Source of the DNA: Gorsachius magnificus
Lineage: Eukaryota > Chordata > Aves > Pelecaniformes > Ardeidae
Length of the DNA: 64,000 nucleotides
Assembly: GCA_034008185.1 (NCBI GenBank)
Contig: CM067081.1
Coordinates: forward strand, 7,067,821-7,131,820
Direction: 5' to 3'
The notes beneath the pieces were generated by a model, which saw only the letters and a program-made list of their open reading frames with translations, searched no databases and was not told where the DNA came from. This document shows positions 21,601-33,800 of the stretch, piece after piece. A program made the translations under genes and the position numbers. Position 1 is the stretch's first letter; each line of letters opens with the position of its first letter.

Positions 21601-24390
21601 AGTGGAGATGTTCTATGGGTCACAGATGGGAACGGTTGTTGGCATGTTGTTACCATCTCGCATCCTAAAACACCACAGCGTTTGTGGTAAGCAGAACACG
21701 AGCTCTGAAGCGTAGTGTTACAGAGAACCGTCCTTCCTTCTACAGCGGGCTCAGAATCCAGGGGAAAGTCTTTTTTTCAGAGGAACATCCAGCTGCAAAA
21801 CATCGGCGGCTTAAGAGGCTAATACCATTAGAGCCTCTGTTCCGTGCTTGTCACTACGGTGTAACTTTTCAGTCCATTAGCTTCTGCCTTGACCTTATTC
21901 TGGCAAACTCCTTTTAGCCCACAGAAGCAGAGCGTTTATTATAAACTTCTCTCTCGGAAAGCAGCCAGGCAAGAACACACGCTGCAGAACAAGTCTCCTA
22001 CCCTCGTTTCCCAAAACATGCAGGTCTGAACCTGTGGAAAGATTGCCTTGTTATATAACCTAGCTGCACAGGAGGCTGCAAACCTCCCAAAAAACAGACC
22101 AAAAGTTAAGCGACCTGCGTTCCCCGCAGCTCCCGCTGGGGAGAGACCGGACATGCACGGCCAGACTAGAAAGCAGTGTAATGCAGTTGCTTGACTCCAC
22201 AGGGAAATTGCGCGGAGAGGGTTCAAACCAGCAGCGTGCTGAGGTAAGCAGCTCCTGTAATCACCGGAGTGGGTACAGACTGGCAGCGCACCCCACCCCG
22301 CTCCGTTGTGCTTTTTAGGCATTTGATGGATTGATGTTTCTCAGTTCCGGCACATGGACTTAAGTTCTACTAAAGTGGCTTTTATTACCACGCGCTTAAC
22401 TTGGGTGATGCTCGTGTTTCTTTAACTTTGAATTTCCAGTGAATGCTTGTGAGGTTTCTTTTTTCCTGTTGAAACCAAGTTTCTCAGAGTTGTGTGCCAG
22501 TTAAATACATAACTCCAGCTCAGCCGAGGCTTGGCTTGGATTATAGCTGTGGGGACGCATGGGCACTTTTCTGCATCTTGTAGCCTAACTTGTGTCCTAC
22601 AGTCGTCTTGCACAACAGATACACAGTAAAAAAAAAAGGTATTTTGTAATGCTGGGAATTTAAGGGTGACCCCTATAAGCTCTGTCCTAACTGGAGTAAG
22701 TGGACCCTGACTCCTGTTGTTTAAGTAGGAGTTGGAAGCACTGGCCATGCTGCCAGAAAGGGGACTGATCAGCCCTCTGTTTTACAACATGTTGCTCATT
22801 TCTGAGAGGTTTTTGCCAGTAAGAAAACTATCAAATCCAGATGCCTCATTTGCTGAAGACCTAGCTTTCTCCATATTAAAGCCTCACACCGGCCTTAATA
22901 GTAATCCTACAGAAATCAAGGGGATTTGGGACACTTCACTAAATATGTTGTGCTGCAGGCTGTTGCTTCTGGCTTGTGCAGGCTGCCTGTGGCCTGTACC
23001 CTAATTAGCATGTTTCAGATTTCTTTTTAACTCCCTCTTACCCACAGGCATTTACGGCAAAAGGCTAAACGGTGACTTCAAGAGGCAAAGTTTCTTTTTT
23101 CCAAGGTACAAGTTTATGCTGTCCTGCCATATGTCCCACACATGGTGGCATGCATTAGGGGCGTAAGCAAAGAGAAGCCTAGAGATGGGCCCTGCGTTTA
23201 CATCGCTAGGGAATGTAAATGCCCTCTGGGGAGTGGTGGGAAGAAGGAGAGGCCTATCTTTAACTGCAAAGCTGCTCAGCATAAGCCATATTCTAATTCT
23301 GCGATGAAACGAAAAGCTAAACTAATCCCTGAGAAGAACTAATCTCTCTTTCAAATAAGCCATTTCACAGGGCTTGCACTTCACTCAAAGAAAGCCAGTG
23401 GAGCCAAGGAGGCTTCTGTTGTGCTGAAAACATCACCACCTCGCAAGTACAGATCCCCATTCTCTCAAGGTTTGGGCGCTAGGAGTCACCTCGGTCTTCG
23501 CCGTAACTCAGTTGGGTTACAGCAGGGACATGTCCAAACTCATTTAACTGTTTACTACATGGCAACACAGGTGAGATTCAGTCTGAGATTAAGGCTCCTT
23601 CCTTTACATGTCTACTTGTGAGCCCGGTTTCTGAGGAGCTGTAGGCAGCAGAGCCCAGAGAACAGTTCAACTCACCTGCAACTCCAGGAGTCACCTGCTG
23701 GGCAGGAATACCTGAGCTGGCTTGAAAAGTGAAAGATGTTTGCACTGAAGTACAGGTACAGAGTAAGATGAGAAACTGCCTAGATACAAGTTGTTTAAAA
23801 TGTTTATGTTTTTTAAAAAGCTTATTCCAAACAGCTGATTAAGCCATCAAGGGTTTAAATCAGATTACTCAACACTTCCAAAAGTTTCTAAATAGGAAAT
23901 GCATAGGTCAGAAACCTACTTGTGCCTGTGGGGAAGTAACTGCATTGCGTACTCCTGATAGGGTGTCCAGAAAGTGCAATGGGAGTGGAAAAAAAAACCC
24001 CACTGAATCAGTGCACTAAGATATATGTTCACAGAGACTAGCCACAAACTGAAGATACAGGGTTACACAATGTATTTGGCTAATTCTAAAAAAAAATAAT
24101 AAAAATAAAATTTAAGACTTTGATTTTTATACTCTGAGGTTTTGGGTTTTTTGGTTTTTTTTTAAACTAATGTTTGGTTATTTCAATATATTTAAGTATA
24201 AGGAGACATAAAATGCATTCAAACATTCAATTTCTAGCAGTAGTTGAATTATGCTTGGATAAATTAGATTCTGCTTTAGCAGGGTGTTAAGCCTTTTGTA
24301 ACAGGTCTACATTTTATGGCAGCCTGCATTTACCCACTCCGTGTCTGATCACATTTGACAGACTGCAAGTGAGGACCACAAAAAATGAAT
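18631..24390. other. Intergenic region between convergent PICALM and CCDC83
   Basis: 5.8 kb separating the two 3' ends. I recognise no LINE, LTR or SINE in it. Mean composition is ordinary, with a somewhat GC-richer stretch at 21.9-22.3 kb. The only coding-like feature is the minus-strand frame at 20854-21402, listed separately. Confidence 0.7.
20854..21402 (-). pseudogene. Unidentified minus-strand reading frame, possibly a decayed or unknown exon
   Basis: One minus-strand frame runs from 21402 to a TAG at 20854-20856, with just two internal stops lying close together (21211-21213 and 21181-21183). The lower part begins after a plausible acceptor (TTGTTATCTCAG) and reads GKVSPTGEMDIEFPQPSDTK and on to KDCQQAKEKAGL. 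The upper part reads SPRIPQLPDSRSNTLASN and on. An AATAAA on the minus strand (20602-20607) lies about 250 nt beyond the stop. I recognise no family. A frame this open arises by chance several times in 64 kb, and no good GT donor links the two halves, so it may be nothing. Confidence 0.2.
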
Positions 24391-24394
24391 ATTA

Positions 24395-24676
24395 ACTAAC
24401 TCGGATCCTTTATTAGGTGTATGTGCAGCTACTTGGAGTGAGAAGCCCAAGAAGTGCACAAGAGCTCTCACAGTGGTAAGGAAAGCAACCTTTCAGTTAG
24501 CCATCTGCACACAGCACACCACTCATTAAACTTGTACATGCAAATCATGATTCAGGCACTCTATTTAAAAATAGTTTCCACAAAGCCCAGTGCCACACAC
24601 TCCTTGAAGAACAGAGCAAATGTTTAATGAACTGGGAATGTTACGGTTTTACATTAACGGCACAGTTTGTCTATTT
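24395..24676 (-). other. CCDC83: CCDC83 3' UTR
   Basis: Sequence between the stop codon and the likely cleavage site. Minus-strand signals are ATTAAA at 24623-24628 and AATAAA at 24409-24414. The lower limit is estimated from the latter. Confidence 0.5.
24409..24414 (-). terminator. CCDC83: Candidate polyadenylation signal of CCDC83
   Basis: AATAAA on the minus strand (TTTATT on the plus strand), about 265 nt after the CCDC83 stop. An alternative ATTAAA lies about 50 nt after the stop. Confidence 0.45.
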
Positions 24677-24856
24677 TTAACCAACCTTTTCTTTAGGTAA
24701 GGCCTTAATCATCTGAGCTGTGATATGCCTGTCTGATTTACCAATAATGCCATCTTCTGCGTGGCTTCTGCCTGGCATTTCTTCTTTATGAATGGGCATG
24801 GCTCTTCCAACCACACACATTAGCTTTGTCTCCAGAGGACCCAGTTTTGAGTATTC
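24677..24856 (-). CDS. CCDC83: CCDC83 exon 10 (C-terminus)
   Basis: 60 codons including TAA, after the acceptor CTTTCTTCCTAAG. It begins [18 protein letters not shown] and contains AMPIHKEE and [14 protein letters not shown]. The human equivalent begins DYVNLGPLGVKLM and ends with a similar HITYKMMKS block. A competing upstream AG (24882) would add residues with no human counterpart and break the phase, so the nearer AG was chosen. Confidence 0.92.
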   Translation of the reverse strand, partial: EYSKLGPLETKLMCVVGRAMPIHKEEMPGRSHAEDGIIGKSDRHITAQMIKALPKEKVG

Positions 24857-27800
24857 CTTAGGAAGAAAGTATATTATTCTTCTGCAATTACATAGAAAAG
24901 CGAACATTCTTCAAAAAACCCAGCAACTTTCCTTTCAAAAGCAACTGTAAAGATGCCACCCTGTGGTTGCTGTGTTTGGTGACATCAGTGTTAACGGGCT
25001 TGGTTTACAAGCCAGCTCATCTTAGGAGGCTGCGGCCCTGCTGCCCTCTTCTTTTCCTGTGTGTTTTCACCAATAACATTTTCTCTGCAAACCCAAGTTC
25101 TGCTCCCAAATTCAGTTCTGTGAGAAGAATTAAACTAATACAACAGCTCGCTATTGCCAAAAGAGAGAGATCCAAGACCAGCCATGTGCTTCCACTATGT
25201 CTGTGCTGGCTCTGGTCTTCTCCAAACCTCTTGAGTCAATTCGCTTGACTAACCCAACAGAAAACTAATTTAGGAGGAGGAAAAGTGGGCAAGATTTTCT
25301 GCTGGGTTAGCGAGTGAATCAGCTACAGAAAAGGCCGATATGCACTACAGGCAGGAGCAGGACCATACAGCCAAGGCCAGGGAAAGGGAAGAAGGAACCC
25401 TACAGTGCAAGCTCTTGAATCGCCTCTATTTAGTAAATGCTTTCCGTAATAGCTCCCAGTGCAACTCCACTGTTTGCCATTACACATTCGCTGTTATAAA
25501 GTACAAGAACATCAGTGGCACCTGTGTCCCTCAGTGGGGTGGGCTCTGCAGTACTAACAGCCAGAAGAAAGAAGTAAAGCTAGAATTCCTCTCCCAAGGT
25601 AACAATGGCAAGGAAACAGCTGGACAGATTTTTTTTTTTTTTGTTAAATGTTCAGCTTTGCTGTGTAATGACTCTTCAGGACATAGCCACTCCCTAAATT
25701 ATTCTCTGATAAAGGCAACAGGATGATTCTTCTGTACACAGGTCACAGAGTATTAATCAAACTAATGCCAAATTTCTAGAAAAAGAGTTGTTGTTTTAAA
25801 ATCATTATTGAGTGTGTTTAAATAGAATATTCAATAGTAAAGAAACATGGAGAAGTATCTTTACACAGCGAGTGCTGCAGTCTGCACCACGTCTGCATCT
25901 TCTTCTATTTGCAGTAGAAATCAATGATATAACGTATTTTCTGAGAGCAATTAGTTTCTTTACAAATGTATTCAAGAAAGTAGTATCAAATGGCACCCAG
26001 GAAACATCTTTCTGCAACCTAGAGCCGAAGACCTCCTGGAGCAGGTGCCATCACCTCTTTTGAGAACCACACAAACGCTGTTTATTTACACATAACCTGT
26101 ACCTTTTTATTTTTTCAACCCCTGTATTTTTCACCTGGCAACACCTTCATCCTGGCTTTCTGTTGAAGGATTAAATGACTTGTTGATCCTTTAATGCTAC
26201 TATGCAACATAAGTTCTAAAAGAACCAGCATCCAAGCAAACAAGAATCTGTGCAACACTATAGAAAACTGTCACTTGGTGACATTCAGAATTTTTTCTAT
26301 CCTGACCCATGTATGCTGATTCCTAGGACACCATTCAGTTGCCAAAACTGTGCTACCAGAAATGCCCTAATGCATCCAAAACATCCACGTGAGGCTAGCC
26401 TGTATGACACAGAACCTATGGTCTTTTGGCCCAGCATCTGAAGGACAGGGAGTGTCCTAACCATCTCAAATAGCACCAGATGCCTGTGATTAAGAATCTG
26501 AATTGTACACTAGGTAAAAGAGCTTGGAGTTTTTTCTGCTGTAACACCACTGGGAATAGAACGCTCCTGGCAGTAGCTTATGCTCCATACTGAAATATGT
26601 GTCAGTGAAAGACCCCATTACTTTAACTCATACCTGGAAATCTTTTTTATCTTCATGCAACAAGCCTTCGAGAGTTGGAGTGAATGAATTTTCCCACATC
26701 TCCTCATCACTGTCTTGAGGCGCCTCATTCTCTGTTTTAGACTGAATCTTTGGAAAGGCAGGTTTTTTCTGACTGGAGACTGTGGCACTTCTGGTGCTTT
26801 CATCTCCATCTGTCTTTGCTTTTTAAAGAGAAGAACAATGATGTGTATGTAATTGTTAAGCTTTATGCAGATCAGAATTAGTACTTTCTATGAGCATTGC
26901 CTGCAATCTTTAATTTGGCTTGGCCAGTGTGATGTAAAGAAGAGCTTGGTAGGATTTTTAATTGGTAATCCAAGCCAAATGTTGATTTTGCTCACTGATT
27001 TTTCTATGTTTACTTCTGTTCACAATTTCTGACCAAGATCAGGGACTGAAATTCATTGGAAGTTAGAAGTAATGGGTCTGTGGGACAGGGCAGAGGAAAA
27101 AATGAACTTTTATCGGTTCAACACTAAATTGTGTATAGCCCTGAATAGTTAAAAGAATAGAAAAGGTAGCAAAAACAAGTATAAACTTTTTGTATAACCA
27201 TGCATGAATCTCTACGTGTACATATATAGAAGTTCCTGAAAGACAGCTAGTCGACTTATAGCTCCCCTAAAGAGCTTGCATTTGCAGTTGACTAGTTCTC
27301 AGGATGATAGACAATTCTGGACATGGACTACCAAGTTGTATGTTTGCCTGGGACAGTGACTTGACTGCAGCTTATTGGAACAAAACCGACTCCTCCCGGT
27401 AACTATTGTAAAGGTCTAGCAAAGGTAATAGAGCTGAACCGTTCAAAGCAAACATACATCTAATTCAGAAGTCTTAGTCAACATGGTTGCTGGCGCCTTA
27501 TGGTTCCAGAAAGGCCCACCTATGGCTGGAAGTGATCAGAACTTTTTCATGTGATCTGACTTGTTCATGTATTTGTAAATGTATGGCTTCAATTGTTGCA
27601 ATTTACCTCTCTGATTTAATTTTGACACCTCCCCCCCCCCCCCCCCTTTCTTCTACTCACACAAAGATGTAACATAAAACATGTGATGCTAAGGAATCCA
27701 CAGAAACCACCCTAAACAGATAAGCACACTCACATGGTCCTTCTTGCCTAATGGTATACCCTTTTCCTGGGCACGCCTACCAGAACAGATGGAGATTCAG

Positions 27801-30800
27801 TACTGCTTACCAAGAGTCTCAGTTTGGGCTGAGCTCCATGCAGCTTCAGCTGCTCTTGCTAGGGATTCCTTTAGAATTAATTCTGGTGTAGCTCTATGAG
27901 CTGAATGACTGTAAAGAGCATGTACATTCCAAGTGAAAGCCAGTGTAGAGTTCAAGAGTGTCCTCTCAGGGACAAGATAATAATGAAGTTATGTTGATAT
28001 GGGTCAGTAAATAATGATTCAGATATGAAACATAACATATCACGAAGGATGGCTGATCCTATTAACCACATTCCAGGCTTAGCTCTATATGAGTAATTAG
28101 ATCCAACATTCTAAACACCAATTTCAATTTTAAAACTGTATTACAGGTAGATTGTGGTTTTGTCATCTTAATGCAAAATACCTTATCATTGCTGTGGTGG
28201 CTGCATTTAAGTGGGAAATTAAGTGTTCACCATGTAAAACAGGCAGTTTCATAAAACAATTAAGAAATAAAAAGTACTTAAATGTTCAGTGACTTATTAA
28301 TTCTTATAAGGTGCTGGCATGTGCATTACCTGCATACTCTCTATATTCTACTTCTTTAATTTCATCCTTAGGAAATTCATCTTGCAAGCCAGCTGCCTGG
28401 GTAAGAAACAAATGCCTATGAAATAAAAAAAAAAAACCACCAATAAAGTGAAACTCATATTGGAGGTCCGAATTTTCTCTCTAAATTGTCTGGTGCAAAC
28501 TTTTGGGGTGGGGGGGGAGGTCACCCTTTCTGAAAGCCGTTTGCTGCTTAACCACAAATGCAGAATAGCGCAATGTTTTAAAAATGCAATGGAGGCAGCC
28601 AGGTAGCTTAGTGGCTAATACGCTGGTCTTTTTTATTCTTAGTGCCTAAGTTCAACTATGTCCATGTGACTAAAAGAAAACAAATGTTATAGTCTCCAGT
28701 CAGTCCAAGATTCAAACCACAGCTGGCAGCTCTCACTGAAAAGCAGTCCAAAGTTTGGAGAGAAGAATGGTGACTTCTTAAGACTTGGAAATTTTTTATG
28801 CAATGTGGCTAAAATCACTGAGCTGGGAATGGAAAATGAAGATGGATCATTCCCATTGTTGCATTGTGCTTTTGATACCATTAGTGTTGACATTTTGCAG
28901 CTAAATTAATCTTTCTCTAGGGAACAAGTTAAATAACTTCAATACAAAAGGAACTAATACTACAGGCACCTCTGTAGACAGACCTATCCCAAGGCCTCTT
29001 CCTTACTCAGTACCAGATCATCTGTTTCACTTGAGATTGCAAAACTCCCATATATTTGCATATTAATCTTCACATCCTTAAACATTTTGCCAACAGCAAA
29101 GGAAAAATCTATTACTCAGCACTTGGGCTGAGAAGCTGGGTCTGAGACAACTACAACAGAAAGAAACTATTTCCAAGCCCCAGTGGTATCCCCACTAAAA
29201 GAAAGTGAGTGTCGCTAGGTCTTAATAGATTTATTAAAGAACACAGTTTCTTCCCTGAATTTTAGTATTTAGGAGGTTACAATGTCACTGTCACCCTTCA
29301 GAGATACAAGTCCCACACATAGTCAAATCCTGCCTCCCCTCAACTAGGAGACTACCTTGGCTTTGTTGTGGGAGACCCCAAATAGCTCTAGAGGCAGAAA
29401 GTGCCATTATGTTTAAAAAAAATTCTATAAAGGCATCATTTTACCTGGGCACTCTCAGATTCTGAAGTCTGCCATCAATCAGTTTTGTCACTAAACCGAT
29501 ATTTTCTTCTTCCAGGAGCTGAATAGAGGCTTTCAAATCATTTACTTCCTTTTGGTACATCTTAACCTTTTGACAATTTAAAAAAAAAACAAAAAAACGA
29601 CTATCTTAGAAAGACTAGACTCATTTTGGAAAGCTTTCATAGTAACTCTCTCAATAGCACATACCTAGAAAGAATGCAGCTGTATCATTTGGTGGAAAAA
29701 CAGTGACACATTTTCTTTCACACCTTCATTAGAACCCTTTATTGGCACAACTCTGTCAGTCACAGCCACTCATTTGGGCTACGCAACCCTGACAGCAGAA
29801 CCTTCGCATGTAGCCAAACAGGTCTGGTAGACAGAAGCTCTGGATTTTTCTTTTTTGCTTTCAAATCAGAGCTTTGAGAGAGAAAAACCTTCTCTGTAGA
29901 GTTAAATTCAGGCTCTTGCTCAGCAAGGGCTGCTTTTCTAATTCCTGCCTATACACAAAGCCTTTTTACCCAGAATTAGTGAGGCTCTCAGTCCAAGTTA
30001 GCTACGACATTGGCTAAAACCCCAGGTTCTATTTTCTTTTGGACTGGTAATCGTGCCATATTGCCGTGAATTTGTATTAACCAAAGGATACCAGTTATTC
30101 AGTTCCCACAATTCTCTCACTTTTCTTGGAGTACAAGCACGTTCCTACCCCTTCACTGGGAAGCAGAATGTGCTATGGGATGGATACCTCCCAGAAATCT
30201 TAGCCATATGCACATGTTTAAAAACAGTACCTAGTGATCTGAATGCATCTGTTCTCACCAAAGCCAGATTAACCCAGCTATAATCATCCAAATTTGCAGT
30301 TAATAACTAGTTCCCGTTTCTCCCAGGGATTAAAAAAAGGTGAAAATGACACAACATTAACCAGTAACAGGATGTGGCTTGGCACAATGGGTGATGCAGC
30401 TTTGCACCATCTTGGTGTGACACAGTAACCACAGAAAAATGTGACTGAAGTCTCCAAAGCTGTTCAAATTTGAAGGTAACTAGTTCAGGTCTGTTTTGGT
30501 AAGTCATTTTTCAGTTCAGTGGCCAAACTGAAAAAATGATCAATTTTTTACCTGGACAAAACTGAATTTTTTGGTTTATTTCACCAAAAGAAAATACTGG
30601 AAGAGTCTGTCAGCTACATATAAACATTAGCCTGAAAGAAAAGATTTCATCTTTATAAGAAAAGCAGAGAAAATGTATGGGTGAATTCAGCGGACTGGAG
30701 AAGTTAGTGATAATAGTTTTGTTTTCTGCAATAATTCAAAGCACTAATTCATAACGTAGGAAACTAGTAACATAGGAAACTAATCCATAATATACGAAAC

Positions 30801-33800
30801 TTCTAGCAGAGAGGGAAGAAACCCAAATCCCTCAACTCCAAGGTGAGGGCTTCTCAGGATGTAAGAGTACTCCCAGGTGGATCTCCCTTGTTGACACTGC
30901 CTAGTGTGTGTAAAATCCGTTAAGTGTTCAGTGAGACAGGGAGATGGGAAGGGAATTCTTATTCAGTGATAGGATGTATAGATGCGAGCTCCTGTTTGTT
31001 TATTCAGATTAAAACATTAATTCTTTCCTATTGACCCCTACCTCATTGCCTCAGAAGCTGTGGTTTGGACACCCTCCCTGGAAAAGTTAAAGATGTAGGC
31101 TCAGAGCTCATTTAGGTGAAGAAGGAAAGCTGTATCCCTACATACTGGCAAGTATCTTAACTAGGAAGTAAAAGGGAGGAACCTCTATCAGGTTTGCTGA
31201 TGTGGCACTGAAAAATAATAAATTCATTTACTAATTTCCAAAAAAAGTTTTGCTCAGTTCTAAGCAGTGAGGTTGTAAAGGTGGGGAAAGGTATTTCCTC
31301 CCTCCCATCTCTTGCTTAGATTTGATCTCTACAAAGAATCTGTTTTGATTGGAACAAACACAATTAAATTGTCACCATGGAAAAATACGTTTCCTAAATT
31401 TGGCTCAAAAAAACCCCTTTTCCTTGACTAGAAAAGTTACAACTATCTAATATATATAGTTCTATATTGTCATTAAAGGGCAGTATAAAAGCTATTAAGT
31501 AATCAATACAACTATGTACAATTTTGATTTTCCTCTCTTCAGTGTACTGATCTCCAGGGGTTTTTTATTATCTGCCATTTAAAGCTGTCTAAAGCCCTTT
31601 CTCCAAAAATGTTTCCAACATCCATATCAATTTTCTTTCAATGCAAGAACTTTAATGCAATTGAGAACTACAGTCTTCAGACACTTACATGGTTGAGCCT
31701 TTACACTATATAGTATCCCAATCTCCACAGATATAAACTTAAGTGTGGAATGTTGTAGTCCATATAACTGCTTGGGAAGCAAAATGGGTCCTTCATTTAT
31801 TACAAGAGGTGTTCACCTTTTATCTTTATTCACCAGATACACTGATTGCTACTCAGAATTACAGAGTAATTACAGGACAATCGCTCTCCTTTTCCTAAGA
31901 AAGTCTTCAGAGGCCCATCACTGGAAACAGTTATGACTGTAGAGCATTGTATTTCAAACCTGAACAGCCATGAAAAACTGTATGCAAGTGATCCTCTTAC
32001 CTCTTTTTTCAGCCATTCATTCTCTTCAATTTCTCTGCAACTGTTTTTGTCTAAGTATCTTACAGCAGTCTGAGAAAACACAATTTAAGACCATCTCAGC
32101 TGAAAGCAGGACTTTGACAGTGCTGCACACTATAAAGAACCTTCTGCTGTTTAGCAGGAAATAATTAAGAAGCATCCACACAACAGACTGTAGCATCCCC
32201 TGAGGGATTACAAGGGGATTTACTCCACAAGGCCAGCTGTTTCTTCTCCATCAGCCTGCCTAGTGCAGTTTGTATGTCAAGCAATTTACCAATATTTTAT
32301 AATATCCCATATCAAAATAGGATAACTCCTTTTGCCTAACAAGTTCCCACTATTGCTCAAATCTTCCCGTTTTCAGGAAATCAAACCTTTAGCTATTAAA
32401 AACCCCAAGCAAAGTCACAAATCACAGTGATTTGTGATCACAGTACTGATCTATGACAAGTGACTTAAACATGTAGGGGTCTATGCTAATGAGCCAAGGA
32501 TACAATTTAATTATTGATGTCAGTAAGAGGAAAGGAACAACTGGGAGGCAGGATGCCCCTGTAGAGCACCATAAACACAGTCAATTATGTTCTTACATGA
32601 CTGAAAATCCCAGCACTGAAGTCAAGGAATTTAAGCACCTAATGGGCCCAACCCAGTGGTTTCTACTGAAGTACAAAGTAAATTTTGCATTTTGTGAGTG
32701 TGAGAAGTCGTCACCATAAATGCTTTGTAAATCACGTTTGCAAATCAGAGCTGGCAGAGATGACAAAAAAAAAAGTCTATACATCAATAAGCCTGAATTT
32801 TACTATAGACTGCACTATTTTAGCATTTTAAAAATGTTGTACTTTACAAGTACAAAACAACATTATTTTTTTCCCCAATTGATGTATATTTCTATGCAGG
32901 CAATCTCTTTGTTGTTAGTTTTGGAGTCTACGCAAATGTCAAAATCAAGGTCACAGCAAAAGTGATATGTTCTTGAATATATCAGCGCATGGTGCCTCAG
33001 TTTCTCATGCCTCATTTGTAAAATTCCCTCACATCTACTCATTGTTAGTCCGATGTAAAAAAGAAAAAAAATACATGTGTGTATAACAATAATAATGCCA
33101 TGTTTAGTAGGGAGTTTTACAGTTTATTCTACTCTCATTTAGAAAAGTTCCAAGTCTTAGTTCAAGTTAAAATAACTATTAATGCAGAGTACATTAATCC
33201 TAACTATGATGCAGTTAACACTTTTAAAAAAGGCAGAAGGAATACCTCAGGGGCCTGTTCCTTACTTAACTTCGTGTGCCTCTCAACCAGTCTGTCATTT
33301 TCTTCTTTCACTGCTTTCAAAGCACTTCTGTAATATTCTTCAAAACAAGAAAGAAAATCAGAAATCATTATCTGACGTAAATTTCTCCTGACAACAAATA
33401 GATAATTGTCATGTTGTTCCTAAACCGGAACTTAGCAGCCAGGATCACGTGCACAGATGCTCCACAAGAAAGGATTCAAACATCCTTCTCCATAGAAATT
33501 GTCCCCCTAAACCCAGAGGACGGTAATGTTAACTGCAAAACTAGAAATCTGAAGTGGCTTAAACATTTCTGTTGGCAACTACGACAGCTAATAAACTGAG
33601 CAATTGTCTGAAAAAAAAACATTGGCGTCTTAACACTAAATTTTGTCTCTGTCAATAGCAGAGCTCCTGGAGTCATGCAAGAGATTTGCTTAGAAAACTT
33701 ATTTTTTAGGTATAGCAGCATATTGGATCATCTTATGCACATGACATTTTTTTCAGACAGTTATTATAAAGAGTCTAATAAATTTCCTGACTTATCTAAG

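Noticed and set aside
24857..24907. N-terminal extension of the last CCDC83 exon (beginning [10 protein letters not shown])
   Set aside because: It is intron sequence upstream of the acceptor at 24857; including it breaks the phase with exon 9 and has no human counterpart.
27631..27646. Homopolymer C run as a functional element (also 50401-50415 and 61589-61601)
   Set aside because: Simple mononucleotide runs are common and length-unstable in vertebrate DNA and prone to sequencing error; no context suggests a function.
28601..28675. A tRNA gene
   Set aside because: An A-box-like start is present, but the D-stem and anticodon stem do not pair and the B-box is degenerate; a SINE relic is more likely.
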